Source of the DNA: Hsuehochloa calcarea
Lineage: Eukaryota; Streptophyta; Magnoliopsida; Poales; Poaceae
DNA: 64,000 nt
Direction of reading: 5' to 3'
NCBI GenBank assembly: GCA_036346395.1
Contig: CM070615.1
Location: 8,003,534-8,067,533, forward strand
In this document: positions 34,029-45,913 of the stretch, piece by piece
How positions within the stretch are numbered: position 1 is the first letter of the stretch
How the letters are laid out: each line of letters begins with the position of its first letter
Translations under genes and position numbers: made by a program
Notes under the pieces: generated by a model
Databases searched by the model: none
What the model saw: only the letters and a program-made list of their open reading frames with translations
What the model was told of the DNA's origin: nothing

Positions 34029-35790
34029 TGTTGGACCGAAATGACGACTAGAGGGGTGTGAATAGGAGCACGCTCACTTTTTCATAAATAATTGATCCAA
34101 TAAGATTTTACTCTAGTAGCTATGGAAGCTCTGAATATTAATATACCAGTACAGCAGAAGACTAGTATTGAATCCAATTTAACCCCCTAAGCAAAATCAC
34201 GAAAAACAACACAAGCTATAATAAGACTCGGTCTTTGGCGGTCGATCATTGGGTCAATGGCGGTCGACCGCTAACACTGGCGGCTTTGATCGGTGGCCAC
34301 AGCGATCCGATCACGCCTAAAGAACAGATCAAACAGCTCGACAAACGAAGTTGCAAATAGATGTAACTTTTGATCTACAACTCCAAACTCGATGAAACTT
34401 GGAACACACCTTCTATATGATGTTAGAAACCTATTCCAATCAAAGATTGTGGAAATTCTTAGAAGAAATATGATCCTTTTCTATTTGAGAGGAGGATGGT
34501 TCAAAACGAGTCAAAACAAAAACTAGATCCAAAAACTTGCTCGTGGGTGATTGATGATCAAGATGATCCTAGATATGTTCCCACATGTCACCGCAAGATA
34601 GATCACATGAAGAAATCAAGCAAAAACTTACAGATCAAAGAAAGACTCAAATCATCAAAAAGAGAGAAGGAAAGCAAAGAGACAAAACATTGATCAAACA
34701 TTCCTTAGATTGATTTGATATACTTTGGGTTTACAGCCACTCTATCAATGGAGAACAAAGCTCAATCTATGAGCACGAAATCAAATAAAAACTCACAAGA
34801 ACCCTAACATCCACAAAATATCTCCCTAAGCAAATTAGGGTTTCAAACAATGAAGGAGTCGGAGAGAGGCGACCACCACCCTCCTCTATTTATAGTGGAG
34901 GCTTAGACCTTCTAGAAGTTTGACTCAATTGGGCTCCCGTTAAGGCCCAAAACAAACGGGTCACACACGCACGCATTTTAATGCGCCGTCTTTATCGCCT
35001 CTTGACCTAATCAGATTCACCTTGTGCCATCTTGCGCCGCGGGTTGGCCAATAGGTCACCCTTGTCCATCTTGCACCATGCTTAAGTTCATTGGCTTCAT
35101 CTGGCTTCGTCGATCATTCTGTACCTCAGCTCCCCAAGCCTAGTCCCGATCATCCTCGCCGTTGACCGTCATTGACCACCAAGCAACCGCACAACAATAA
35201 ACAACTAAACCGAATCCGGGAATAAGTTCTTCACAACTTGACACATGTTAGTCAAAACATGCATCATGCAACACATATGCAATGAAACTCACGACTTTGA
35301 CCTAACAACCAAACATCGCCGCCACGAAGAACGATGATATAAGTGAAAACCAGTCAGACCACCACCATGGCGGTCGACCACCCCACTCGCCGGTCGGCCG
35401 CCACCTATAGGCCGGTCAAACCGCCAGTTGGGACTTAGCCGATTTCAACCCTTGAAATTCTGAAACCTACTGGAATTTTCAAACGAATAGAACTTTTGAC
35501 TGAAGACTCCAAAAATTATGAGACCAAGTGCAGTAGAATCCCCTCTCTTGCCTACAACTCTATTTTTGGCCCAGCTCAAAACACAAACTTCTGAAATAGG
35601 CCGGTCCGATCACCGCTATGGCCGGTCGGACTGCCACTGGCCTGTCTGACCGCCGTTTCTACCGGTCAGATCGCCAATGGCCTCACATCACAGATTCTTT
35701 GCCAAAAATACGAGAAACGACAAACCTTTAACGCCATTGCCAATTATCACATCATTCTAAGATCAGTAGCATATCTGCATGATATCCACA
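34029..35790 (-). repeat. 5' LTR of truncated Sirevirus-like element (about 1.76 kb)
   Basis: On the minus strand it starts TGTGGATATC (35790) and ends GTCCAACA (34029). The TATA box reads CTATTTATA on the plus strand at 34886-34894. Near-palindromes of GGTCNGACCG type cluster at about 34230-34330 and 35350-35680. Confidence 0.9.
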
Positions 35791-36687
35791 AGAGCTTACC
35801 GAGCGTTTGGTGGAGACGGGGGCTCTGGAGATGGCCGGCGACGGAGCTGAGGGTGGCACTGAAGGGCAGCTTGGTGGCGGTGGAGACCTGGTGAGGCAGG
35901 GAGCTCGACCGACAGCTGGGGGATGCTCAGGGGTGTCGAGTTGCGACGGCGGGGAAGCCCAACCGTCGAGGATGAAGTGCCTGGGGCGAAGGGTGGAGCT
36001 TCCGGCGGTGGTGATTTGGGCGGAGAGGTGCCAGAGGGGGAGGGGGGAGGTGAGGAGAAGAAACGGGCGGCTCTTGGAGAAACTTATCGGCGGGGGGAGA
36101 AGAGGAGTTCATTGCCTTGCTCGGACCGGCAACGCATGCGTGGGACGGGACGATCTGCGCGCTTGGACCCGGCGGGCGGCGCGACGAGGACGGAGAGGAC
36201 GGCGCCTGACGTCAGGGCGGGATGGCGGCGATGAGCTGGTGGGGGCGAGCGCAGGGCATGGCGCAGAGGAGCCGGTGGTGAGGTGATGCTTGGTGGGGGC
36301 GGAGCGGCAGGTGGAGGTGGGGGGCGACGCGGCAGTGGAGTAGTTGGGGAGATGGAGCCAGGCTGGGCGAGCTGGGCTGAGCCGGAGGAGAGGGAGGGGA
36401 AGAAGGAATCGGTGGCGGCGGCACATCTGGGGAAGGACGACGAAGGGGAGGTGAAGGGGCCGGCGGCGCGAGGGAGGGAGAGGGATGGGGGAGGTGAAGC
36501 GGCGACGGGAGCGAAGACGGATCGGCCGAGGAGAAGATAAGGGAGACAGAGAGAACGGCGGGGTTGGGCTGGTTTGGGAAAAATAGAGCGGGCCGAGCGG
36601 AAGAAAAAGCCGAGTGGGCCGGGGAGGAGGAGAGTCGGCCCAGGAGGGGGAAACGGGAAAAGGGGCCGGGGAAAACGGGATGTCACA
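35791..36687 (-). repeat. GC-rich gypsy LTR end fragment
   Basis: The right edge reads GGGATGTCACA, so on the minus strand the block starts TGTGACATCCC, a common gypsy LTR start in grasses. The interior is strongly GC-rich, with low-complexity frames open on both strands (Gly/Arg-rich or Pro/Ser-rich), which is a sign of composition rather than coding. The other side is cut by the Sirevirus LTR. Assignment rests on the terminus and composition, so it is tentative. Confidence 0.5.
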
Positions 36688-36765
36688 TATTCAGTGATTC
36701 AGCTACACATGCACATGTGGAATGTCATATCATCAAAATTTATACACGTAGATACCACCTCTGTC

Positions 36766-36900
36766 AAAACCGAGGTGGTTTTGGGTTAAGGAGGTGATTT
36801 GCACTGGTTTTACTAGTTTGGAGGTGGAAAGTGAATGATTTTATAGTTAGGGTGTTTTTTCGACTCAGTCTATAAGTTTAAGAAGGTAAATTAGACTTCA
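36766..36900 (-). repeat. Right arm of the long inverted repeat
   Basis: It is the reverse-complement partner of 31395-31520 (for example GGAGGTGGAAAGTGAATGAT against its partner). It lies about 80 bases outside the gypsy LTR fragment. Confidence 0.5.
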
Positions 36901-37490
36901 CGCTTACAAATACGTGGTTCTACTGTGGAGCAGAGCCCGTCTTGCCAGTTGCCACTTGGATTAGCAACTATTGGCATGCGCTTTGCCGTAATACAGGGTC
37001 ACATGCATTCTAATTAATTCTGAATGAATGTACTTAGCAGCCTAATGCACATTGTATTTCTCGCTAACGTGGAATGGATACTTTTCTACGCGTACGTTCC
37101 TTCGTGCCGCGAAATATAAGCTGATTCGTCTACAGCTGCCTGTCGCCGCGTACGACCTGGAATTCTTTCGTCCGCAAATTAAGACTGGTTTAGTTTATGT
37201 TCAGTTTTGTTTAGGCCAATAAGACATACAAGTTGTTGCCTTGTCGTCAAGAAAAAAAAAAGGTAAGAAATACACAGATCGCGTCTGCAGAACTGTTCTG
37301 GTAAGGAAAATAGCATTGTCATTACTTGGCATCCATATTCTGCACACATTAATTTTCTGAAAATTTTACAGTGCAGCTTAACTCTGAACTCGGCTAGTAC
37401 TCTTCTCATATATTATCATATAATATATTTTGGTGAGCAACTGATGAGAGGCTTTACCAAGCTGTAGTCTTATTATGACATCAAAAAAGT
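36901..37490. other. 3' flank of the PLP-enzyme gene
   Basis: No gene is supported. It is a mixed AT-rich sequence presumably holding the 3' UTR of the minus-strand gene. Confidence 0.4.
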
Positions 37491-40400
37491 CTATATATGA
37501 AACAGAACCAAGTCAGGGTCTACTCCTTTTGGGATGCTGACAGTCTGCTGATTGATATTTGGCAAGGAGAGTGCAATTTTCTTGGCACTCTCCATGTAGC
37601 TCTCAAACTTCTTATGATTGGCCTCAGGCTTCTCCAATTTATCTGCAACCTTTGGCTGGTCATTTTGATGCTTCGATGGCTCTGTGCCAAGAGACAGCTC
37701 CTCCCTCATGATGTGGTACTTGACTGCTTGCTTACGGAAGGTCCAGTCACCGGTGAACCAGTCGAATTTGTACAAGGGGAGGAAGCGGTGGCCATATGCC
37801 GCTATGAACTCAATGGCAGAGACGATGAATCTGAACTCCTCCTTGGAGAGGTAGTAAGAAAAGCTCAACCTGGTCCATCCTGGCTTCAGTCCACTGTACC
37901 CCTGAAAAATTGTGACGGTGAACAGTAACATTAGTACCCAGTCCCGGCAACTTGAAATTAGGCTGCTTTGACCATGGTGCAGGTTGATCATACCTCAAGA
38001 ATAGCAGACCGGATGCGAAGGGAGAGCTCGTTGTCGACACTTAGCAGGAGGTGACCATAGGGGCCTGCGCAAGCGCATCCTCCCCTCGCCTGGATGCCGA
38101 AAAGATCGTTAAGAAGCCTCGTGACAAAACGCCCATGCAGTGGTAGCCGCCTGTGCCTCGCGTCCTCCGACGATGTATCCACCACAGCAGGGTAGACGAG
38201 GAAGGAGAAGATGGGCAGGCGTTCAACATTCGTGTTGCCTAGCACCCTGATATTCGGGTTGCTGACGAGCCTTTTCATCGCCATTTCGGAGTACACTCGC
38301 TCGCGGAGGCCCATCGTGTCATAGCCAATGTACTCCTTGACCCAAAATGCGAGCGACGCACGGATCTTTTGCACTATCGGCGGTGTGCCAGCGTCCTCTC
38401 GCTCCTCAATGTCGTCGTAGTACAATGTATCCTGCACATCAGACACCGTAATTTGATCAGATGTTAGGACATCACCATGAGCTTCGGCACACAGGCACTC
38501 GACATTGCTGCTTCAGTGCTCACCTCCTCATTGAAGCCATTGACATAGGCCACGGTGCCACCCCCGCACGTCGAGGGAGGCTGAGAATTTAGCCGGTACA
38601 GTGACTTGTTCATCAGAAGGATGCCTGGTGTGCCCGGGCCGCCCACAAATTTGTGCGGGCTCAAGAAGACCGCGTCGTAGCCGTCGATTTCGCCGGACTT
38701 CATGTCGATCTTGACATAGGGGCCACTGCACAAATGTCACTAGGTAAAGTCTTTGCATGGAATTCCTTGACGTCAGACATGAAACATCCGAAATGAAGTG
38801 CTTAATTGGCTGACCAGTTTGATAATTCTGATCATAGTGTGGAATTTCAAGAATGAGGTGCTGACCATGTCAAAAAACTGAAATCTCGCAGAACACCGTA
38901 GAAACTATGAGTAAATTTCAAACTGTTGGTGTCCTGTAAAGTCAAAATATTTCACTGTCGTAGTGCGCTATTTCACTAGACTTTTTGATCGCCAATTCAT
39001 ACCTTTGCTAAGATATACAGATCACATAAGTCAATGTGAGATCATGTTTGCAATATTATATATAGGTCAGGTAGGCAGGTGCCGTGCGTTGTCAATATTG
39101 GTGAGGAGAATAGAATCAAGATTCAAGACATTCTGTTCGTCATTGATTACATCACACAGTGATTTTACTTCCCAGCTATATATGCATACAACAAAACAAA
39201 AAAAAATATAGTTTTTTTATAAAAAAATGATGATACTTTACATATTTCATATAACTTCTTTTGCTAAAATAATTTTTAGTATTTTACAGGTTCTATAATT
39301 ACAATATCACAAAAGTGTAGTTTCGGCACTGCACTTCTCTAAAAAAAAACTAAACTAAAAAAATTGATGGTTAGCTTAATGCGAGTATGTGACCAAGTTT
39401 AGACAGTGTCAATTCCACGCATGTCATTTTCCACGAAAAACAAGAGTTAAGTACGTATCACAAACTTGGTAGAGTCCAAACTAAGACTTTGTGGTCTCAA
39501 GTACGCACCTCGCGGCGAAGTCGAAGCAGGCGAACGCGCCGTGCTGGTGCAGGACGCGCGCGAGCTCGCGCGTGTCCGTCATGATGCCGGTGACGTTGCT
39601 GCACGCCGAGAAGGAGCCCAGCATCGGCCGGTCCGCGTACTCCGGCGAGCTGAGCGCGCGGCGGAGTGCGGCGACGTCGACGAGCCCGTCGGCGTCGAGG
39701 CCGACCTCGACGACCTCGGCCAGGCTCCGCCGCCACGACAGCTGGTTGGAGTGGTGCTCGTACGGCCCCACGAAGACCACCCACCGCTCCTCGTCGCGCA
39801 GCTGGGCCGCGAGCCGGCCGCGCAGCTCGGTGGACGGCACGGCCACGCCCATGGCCTCCTGCAGGCGCTTGATGGCGGCCGTGGTGCCGGCGCCGCAGAA
39901 GAGCAGCGCGTCGCCGGGGCCCGCGCCCATGCAGCGCTTGACGTAGCGCGCCGCCTTGTGCACCAGCCGCGTCGTCTTGCTCCCGACGTGGCTGTCCTCC
40001 GTGTGCGTGTTCCCTACGCATACGTACACATGAACAAACCAAACAAACACGTGAGACACGTGCCATAAATATCTATCTATCTATCACAGCCAGCCTTGCC
40101 ACAATGATGAACAACACCGGGGGCGAAGCTTCATGCAGACCAACTTGGGCCGCAGCCTCTTCTGTTTTGGTATCTCCGTATACATCGTGAAGAAGCTAGT
40201 AGCTTGTACTATATATCGACTAAAAGAAATTAATTTTGCCTCCTCTCCTCCTGTTTATCGACTTGTAAGTTTAAAGTTTAGTTGTTCAACGTTGATGTTC
40301 CATCTTTACAGATGACCCTCTCTTGATTTTTGGTCAAGCTCCGCCCACGACACCACCATTGATCATGGTGTATGAACTGTGATATATAATATATGTACAA

Positions 40401-40823
40401 GAAAAGTTCCAAATGAACGCGGGTTTAATTAAGGAGCAGGGGTAGTACAGCTATTGTAATACGTACTACTTCAGCGTATGTTTAGCCAAGCTCCGGCTCC
40501 TAGACCGAAGCAAAACAATAGTCGTACTCACCGTAGTACGGGAGGACCTCCTTGACGAGGTAGTCCTCGATGTAGCGCAGGCTCCGGCCGGACGCCGTCT
40601 GGTCGGCGTACGTGAGCGCGCGCCGCCCGAACGGCGTGTCGAACTCGACGTCCTTGCCGATGAGCTGCGACCGGAGCCACTCCACCTTCTCCTCCGCCGC
40701 GGCGGCGCCCTTCTCCGACGTGACGCCGAGGAGGCTCAGCAGGGCGGTGGTCATGGCGCCCTTGCTAGCCGCCTCCAGCGCAGCATGGTCCATGGCGCCC
40801 GCGGCTTCTTGCAGAGATGGCAT
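37491..40823 (-). CDS. PLP-dependent class V aminotransferase-fold protein, 5 exons
   Basis: Minus-strand exons 40532-40823, 39509-40013, 38524-38725, 37994-38431 and 37491-37901 join in frame to 615 residues with GT-AG introns. The fold is that of cysteine desulfurases and class V aminotransferases: a phosphate-binding GAGTT at 138-142, Asp262 in CFDFAAS as the likely PLP ring partner, and SPHKFVGGPGTPG with Lys291 as the predicted Schiff-base lysine. The C-terminal part (SGLKPGWTRLSFSYYL and after) is that of the plant MOCOS/desulfurase-like group. No MOSC domain follows, so it is not a full molybdenum cofactor sulfurase. The reaction is unknown. Exon 2 is extremely GC-rich, whereas exon 5 is not. 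The start is chosen because an upstream ATG at 40931 lies at the TATA box. Confidence 0.9.
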
Positions 40824-40934
40824 TCTCTCCCTAGTTACTTTGCAAACGTTGGCAATGGATACCAGTGGCAATGGATGTTGTTGAATACCTACCAATGGCA
40901 GTGGCTTGTGTGTGTTGGCTTGCATGGGCACACG

Positions 40935-40942
40935 TATTTATA
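40935..40942 (-). promoter_or_regulatory. TATA box of the PLP-enzyme gene
   Basis: The minus strand reads GGCTATAAATACG about 112 bases upstream of the chosen start codon, so transcription would begin near 40905 with a short 5' UTR of about 80 bases. Confidence 0.7.
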
Positions 40943-40950
40943 GCCACTCC

Positions 40951-42429
40951 ATGTGGCAACTAGCAAATGACGAAAGGAACAGGAAATGGGGTGGAAGGGT
41001 AGTTGTGTTATTTAATGTCCGGTCAAGGCAATTGCTGAGGCGAGGAAACATTCTCATTTTTCTCCAAGTCTTTCGATTTCTTGGAAGAGCTAAGAATTAA
41101 TGGACTGGTTCACACTCTCAGCTGTACGTGTAAACTAATAGAGGGTTTCAGTACGATTTGAAGAAGAGAAAAAACAATGGCGCGAAAACAAAATCATAAG
41201 GATCTCGTGTCGTCTATTTGCTAATTCTAGACTTTGGCCTAATTCATTTCTTTTCTGCCAAATTCAACTCTTCTCGGGTAGATATCCCTTAAATAATTAT
41301 TAGTGATGCAATTATTAGATGTTGTTTTTGAATAAGCGCAACCAACCTTTTAAAACTTTGAATACTTAAATACACAAAAGCATTTGGATTTCTAATATGG
41401 AAATGTCGTTACTAAATTTGTCATAAAAATAATTTAATTGTATTAACACATAATTATAGAAAAAAAATGTTGAAATATGTGTATTGGAGACCTTGTTGAT
41501 GTTACAAACGACAAGTAAAAAAGAACAGATGTAGTAATAAATATTTGGATTGGATAGAAGAACTTTTTTTTTTGACATTTCATGTTAGATCCGAAAAATT
41601 AATTATTCCCACTCAATCGAGCTTAATCGCTCGAGAGTGCGAGCCCTAATTCGCCGTACATCGCCACCTTTGTCCACGATGCCATGAAGGGTTTTGTATC
41701 ACCCTTACCACGTCACATTGTGTTACAGCACGCCTTGAACCTGTTCCCTCATCGATTTTCACCTTTGATTTACAGAAGAAGCCAAATCGTGTCATCTTCT
41801 TCGTCTCCGGCGAGAACCACCGCCTCGGTGCGCGCCTTGGAGCTCCAATACATCTCGGACCGATTTGCGCTCTAGGAGCATCGTCTAACCACCTTCAAGC
41901 TTCCCGACTATCAATTAAAGCTCTCCTTCAGCCGCTTCTTCTCCACGCAATGTCCGCCTCGCCGCCGGCTCAACGACGGCAAACCCAACTCCGACCACCT
42001 CCGAGCACCCCTTGCTTCCGGTATTACCTAGTAACATGTAGATGCTCATGTGAACACTCATTAGCCGAGGGTGTTGCTCGTTCGTGTTGTCACCTTTTAC
42101 CGTATTTGGTCCTCCGCTCAACGCTAGCGCGACGCCACGTCAAGCCAACGAGTGCGCAATAGCACGGATATCCCATTTTGGGCAATCTCTGGCCTCGCAA
42201 AACACCACACAACTGGCGAGACGCGAGCGGGCATGAGTGCCACCACGTGGCACAAGCATGATGAGTAATCTTGTAGCTCGTCATCACAATTTCTAATTAC
42301 AGTCATTAAGACTAATTAAATCATTAGCTGTCGTTTTAGTTGTAATAACTCATTGACATTTGAGACCAAGCTTTAGATTAAAAGAAATCTTAAATCAAAA
42401 CATTTTCTTTGATGAGTCTATGACATACG
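40951..42429. other. Intergenic DNA, no supported gene
   Basis: Contains an AT-rich stretch (41150-41600) and a GC-richer stretch (41640-42260) with short frames lacking recognisable domains. The latter could be old transposon or gene-fragment DNA. No assignment is made. Confidence 0.4.
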
Positions 42430-45400
42430 TGTTGGAAATATGCCCTAGAGGCAATCATAAAGATGAGTGTATTTCCTTATGTTCATGATATTGGATAATA
42501 TGTTATCTTGTTCCTTGAATGAATCATCAGTTATAGATCAATGAGTATGGGACTTGTTGGTGAAACTCATTAACTTATATGATATCATTCTAAATGTATC
42601 CCTGGTCGAATGTCACTAGTCGGAACAACCGTGACTCTCGACCAACACATGTATTGATTGATGGCCATGTTTCACCGGTCATAGATATAGAGATATCGAA
42701 TTAGTAATGTGAGCACATGTTAGAGAACATGGAGCTGGATAGACCCATCATTGAGACACTATTGAGATTGTTATGAATCTATGTGTCATTAGTTGGTCTC
42801 AAGTAATGATGATGTATAATCCTTAGACACGAGAATAAAGATGGTTCCTGCATGTGTAATAGCACTCTTAGGGGTTACCAAACGCTACTCCGTGAATCGG
42901 GTAGTTATAAAGGTAGCTTTCGGGTATGCTATGAAACATGCGGAGGGATGTGTTGGTCGAGATGGGATTGCCCCTCCTTGCATAACAGAGAGATGTCTCG
43001 AGCCCTCGTGGTGATCGGATAAAGAAAGTGCATGGTCGTGGATATCGTGAGGATATGTGCACGATCTCAGGATGATGAGTCAATTGGCAATGGCGTTATT
43101 GGTTTGTAAAATCTCGCGCTTTGGGTTTGCTCCAAGGTGTCAAAGCCTTTGGCGTCTCGACCGGTTGTCTTGAGGCGGTCGATCGCTTGATGGAGCGATC
43201 CGACCGCCATGTTGGCGGTCCGACCGCCAAAACAAATTTATGTTTTGGAGTGGTTCAAAAATAGGTTGTGTAGGCAAGTGAGGGGAGTCTCCTGGTTGTG
43301 GTCCCATCATTTTTGGAGCTCCCAGTCAAAAGTTCTATTAGTTTGAAAATTCCAGAAGGTTTCGGAATTTTGAGTTGAAAATTTGGCTAAGTCCTTTGGA
43401 CCGGTCCGACCGCCGTTGTGGGAGCGGTCCGATCAAGATGAAATCGGTCGGACCGCCCTATGGGGCTGATCGGACCGGCGATCACTGAATGAAAGCCAAG
43501 TGTTGCATTGAGTTTGTTTTAAGTGTGTTATACTATGAACTTCAATGCCTTATTGTTGTATATCGATTGCGGGCGACGTGGGTCAAGTTGTGAAGAACTT
43601 GTTCGGAAACGATTTGTTTGTCTATTTTCATGCGGTGGCTTGCAGTCAACGACGCTAAGCGGTGAGTGGATCGGGACTACGCTTGGAGAGCCGAGGTCCG
43701 AACGATCGGGGATACCGAGTGAGGTCGTGTGACTCAAGCATGGTGCGAGAATGGACAAGATGGATCGAACGGTGGTTCGAGCAATTTGGTTGGATCAAAG
43801 CGGTGCGGATATCGGTGCGAGTCTCAGGAGGTTCGATGGGATTCGGACAAGAGAGGCTTGGCGTCGATGAGAACCGTGATCAACCTACACGTGGTGAAGC
43901 AAAGCGATTGCTTCAAGAGTTATTTGTGTGTGGGTCCCATGTGTAAGAGACCCAAAAAGGGAAACCCTAGCTCTCTAGTATAAATAGGAAGGGGAGAGGT
44001 GGAAAACCTAAGCAAGCATTCATTTAGCCCCCTTCTTCCTTTTTCTAGGGTTTGGAGGAGAGGAGAGGAAAACTAGGGTTTGGAGTGTGCTCCTTGTTGA
44101 GCTCTTGCCCTCCTTGGTGGAGAGGCTTTGTAAGCATCTATTGTGAATGAACAATCTTGTGATGCTCAATTGAAAGATCATTTGCTCCCTTTGTGTTCTT
44201 CTCTCTTTTGGATGTTTTTGGTGCTTCCTTGATTCAAAGGTTCATACTTGGTCTCTTGGCCTACTCTATCTTGCTTTGATGTGTGGGATTACTCCTAGAG
44301 TCATCTAGATCATCAAACCCCCACAAGCAAGTCTTGAATCAAGATTTTCTCACTTCTAGGGTTTGTGCACCTCTTTGGTAAAATCTCAAGAGATCGATTC
44401 TGCGAAGTGGATCTGATGAATCGTCGCTAGAAATAGGTCTCTAATATCATTAGGGAGGTGTGCTAGAAATTTGGTCAAGTTTCATTGGTCGAATTAAAAG
44501 TTGGATCAAATTTCGTTTTGGATTTGGGTGGATTTTTCAAGGTACTGGACTCTACCGGTCCGACCGGCCATTCAACGGCGGTTCGACCGCCTTTGTACTC
44601 GAGATCATTGGTTTGCCGGGTCGAACCGCCGTCCACCGTCCGATCATTTGGTTAGTTGCTTGGTCGATCCGCTCCTTGACCGTCGGTCCGACTGGCGTGG
44701 TAGCCGGTCGACCGCCTGCGTGCTTGATGAAGAACATTGAGTTCTTTTCTCCTTTTGTGTCGTGTGCTTGAGGGGTTTATCAAATCCAACACAAGGCTTC
44801 CGTTGTGTGCTCACTGAACTTCTTAGCTTTCATAGCTAAAGGAGTAAAGTTCGTGTTGGTTTTGATTTAGGCGAGAAAGTTTTGAAAGCGCCTATTCACC
44901 CCCCCCCCCTTTAGTCGCCTTTCCGGTCCTACAATGGCCATGCCACTAGTGGTCGAAGTGTCGACCACATGAAGTTATCCGACACTCGACCGAGAAAGTA
45001 TTGAACAGTCCATGGATGACACCATATCTCACCTGGAGTTCAACCAGACATCGTGAGGCAAAGGGAGAATGCATGAGTAGGTCACTTAGTTCGATCAGTT
45101 ACGGACTGGTCGTATGGAGATACGATCTGGTCGTAGACTGATCGAACGTAATCACAGACTGGTCGTATAGAGATACGAACTGATCGTAAGTGATGAGGAC
45201 CTGATCATAGATCATATTACGTTAAGGTTCGTCCGATATATTCTTTGTGTACTTGGGAATCGTTACGTGCTGCTAGGTGCCGCTGACGACTAGTGGTCGG
45301 AAAAGAGTTTCCGAGTCACAACCAATCGCACAAGAACCTGTAGGGTCGCACACTTAAGGGGCTGGGGATTTGATTTGGATGGTGATCCGAATTCATATAG

Positions 45401-45899
45401 GATATAAGTTCCTAATGGGCCTCGAGTAAGAGACCCATCATGGATGCCTATATAAAGAGAGGCGGTGGCATGGGGTGAAGTACGGTTTTTGAAGAATTCC
45501 CGAAACCCTAATAGCCACGCCATCCCCAACCACGTTGCCGGTGCTAGCACACCAGCGCGCTGTGTTCCAACCCCGTATGTGTGGATACCTCAGAGGTGCT
45601 TTTGGGAATCATCAGCACTAGGACGATCCGCACCTCGTGACGATCACCGGAGTAGGAGGAGAACTTACGAGGCCAGTTCGACTACTCGGAGGAGCAGCGA
45701 CACTGGCGAGCACGACTACTCGGAGGAGCGATGGGCGGTGAGTACGACTACGACCGCATGTATTCGCTACATCGACTCTACTTCCGCTACGAGTCGGCGC
45801 GTCTAGCGGTAATCTCGTGATCTATTACTTGCGGAGGTTCCTTGGTTGCACGGTAAATATTTGTTTTGTGCTATCGTAGCACCTACCCGTAACCTTTCA
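42430..45899 (+). repeat. 5' LTR of BARE/Angela-like element, split by an insertion
   Basis: It begins TGTTGGAAATATGCC and ends CCTTTCA at 45899, one base before the primer-binding site. Removing the nested solo LTR and one target copy leaves about 1.57 kb. An imperfect tandem repeat with GACTGGTCGTATNGAGATACGA occurs at about 45085-45190. Confidence 0.85.
43037..44933 (+). mobile_element. Sirevirus-like solo LTR nested in the BARE/Angela LTR
   Basis: It starts CGTGGATATCGTGAGG (a changed form of TGTGGATATC) and ends CGGTCCTACA. Flanking 5-base repeats are ATGGT (43032-43036) and ATGGC (44934-44938), matching at 4 of 5. The TATA box TATAAATAG is at 43979-43987. GGTCCGACCG-type near-palindromes cluster at about 43145-43475 and 44555-44715. 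Its end includes a run of ten C before TTTAGTCGCC. There is no internal region. Confidence 0.85.
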
Positions 45900-45900
45900 G

Positions 45901-45913
45901 TGGTATCAGAGCC
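45901..45913 (+). other. Primer-binding site of BARE/Angela-like element
   Basis: TGGTATCAGAGCC, one base after the LTR end, matching the initiator methionine tRNA site. Confidence 0.9.

Larger units (their letters stand above)
32210..35790 (-). mobile_element. Truncated Sirevirus-like element: 5' LTR plus gag
   Basis: On the minus strand it has an intact LTR (35790 to 34029), a primer-binding site (GGTATTAGAGCC, one change from consensus) and gag. It stops abruptly at about 32210, in the position corresponding to about 6520 of the first Sirevirus copy. Everything from protease onward is missing. The close match to the first element's gag and LTR places both in the same family. The right flank starts AGAGC at 35791; the left target duplication is lost. 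Confidence 0.85.

Noticed and set aside
36084..36686. 200-residue Pro/Ser-rich open frame on the minus strand, with long frames on the plus strand too
   Set aside because: All frames are open because the DNA is GC-rich and low in complexity. There are no domains, and the block ends like a gypsy LTR.
39466..40068. 200-residue plus-strand frame opposite the PLP enzyme
   Set aside because: It is the antisense shadow of GC-rich exon 2; the minus-strand reading has the enzyme motifs and splice sites.
40821..40931. Upstream ATG at 40931 as start of the PLP enzyme
   Set aside because: It lies right at the TATA box, so it is upstream of the expected transcription start. The ATG at 40823 is used instead.
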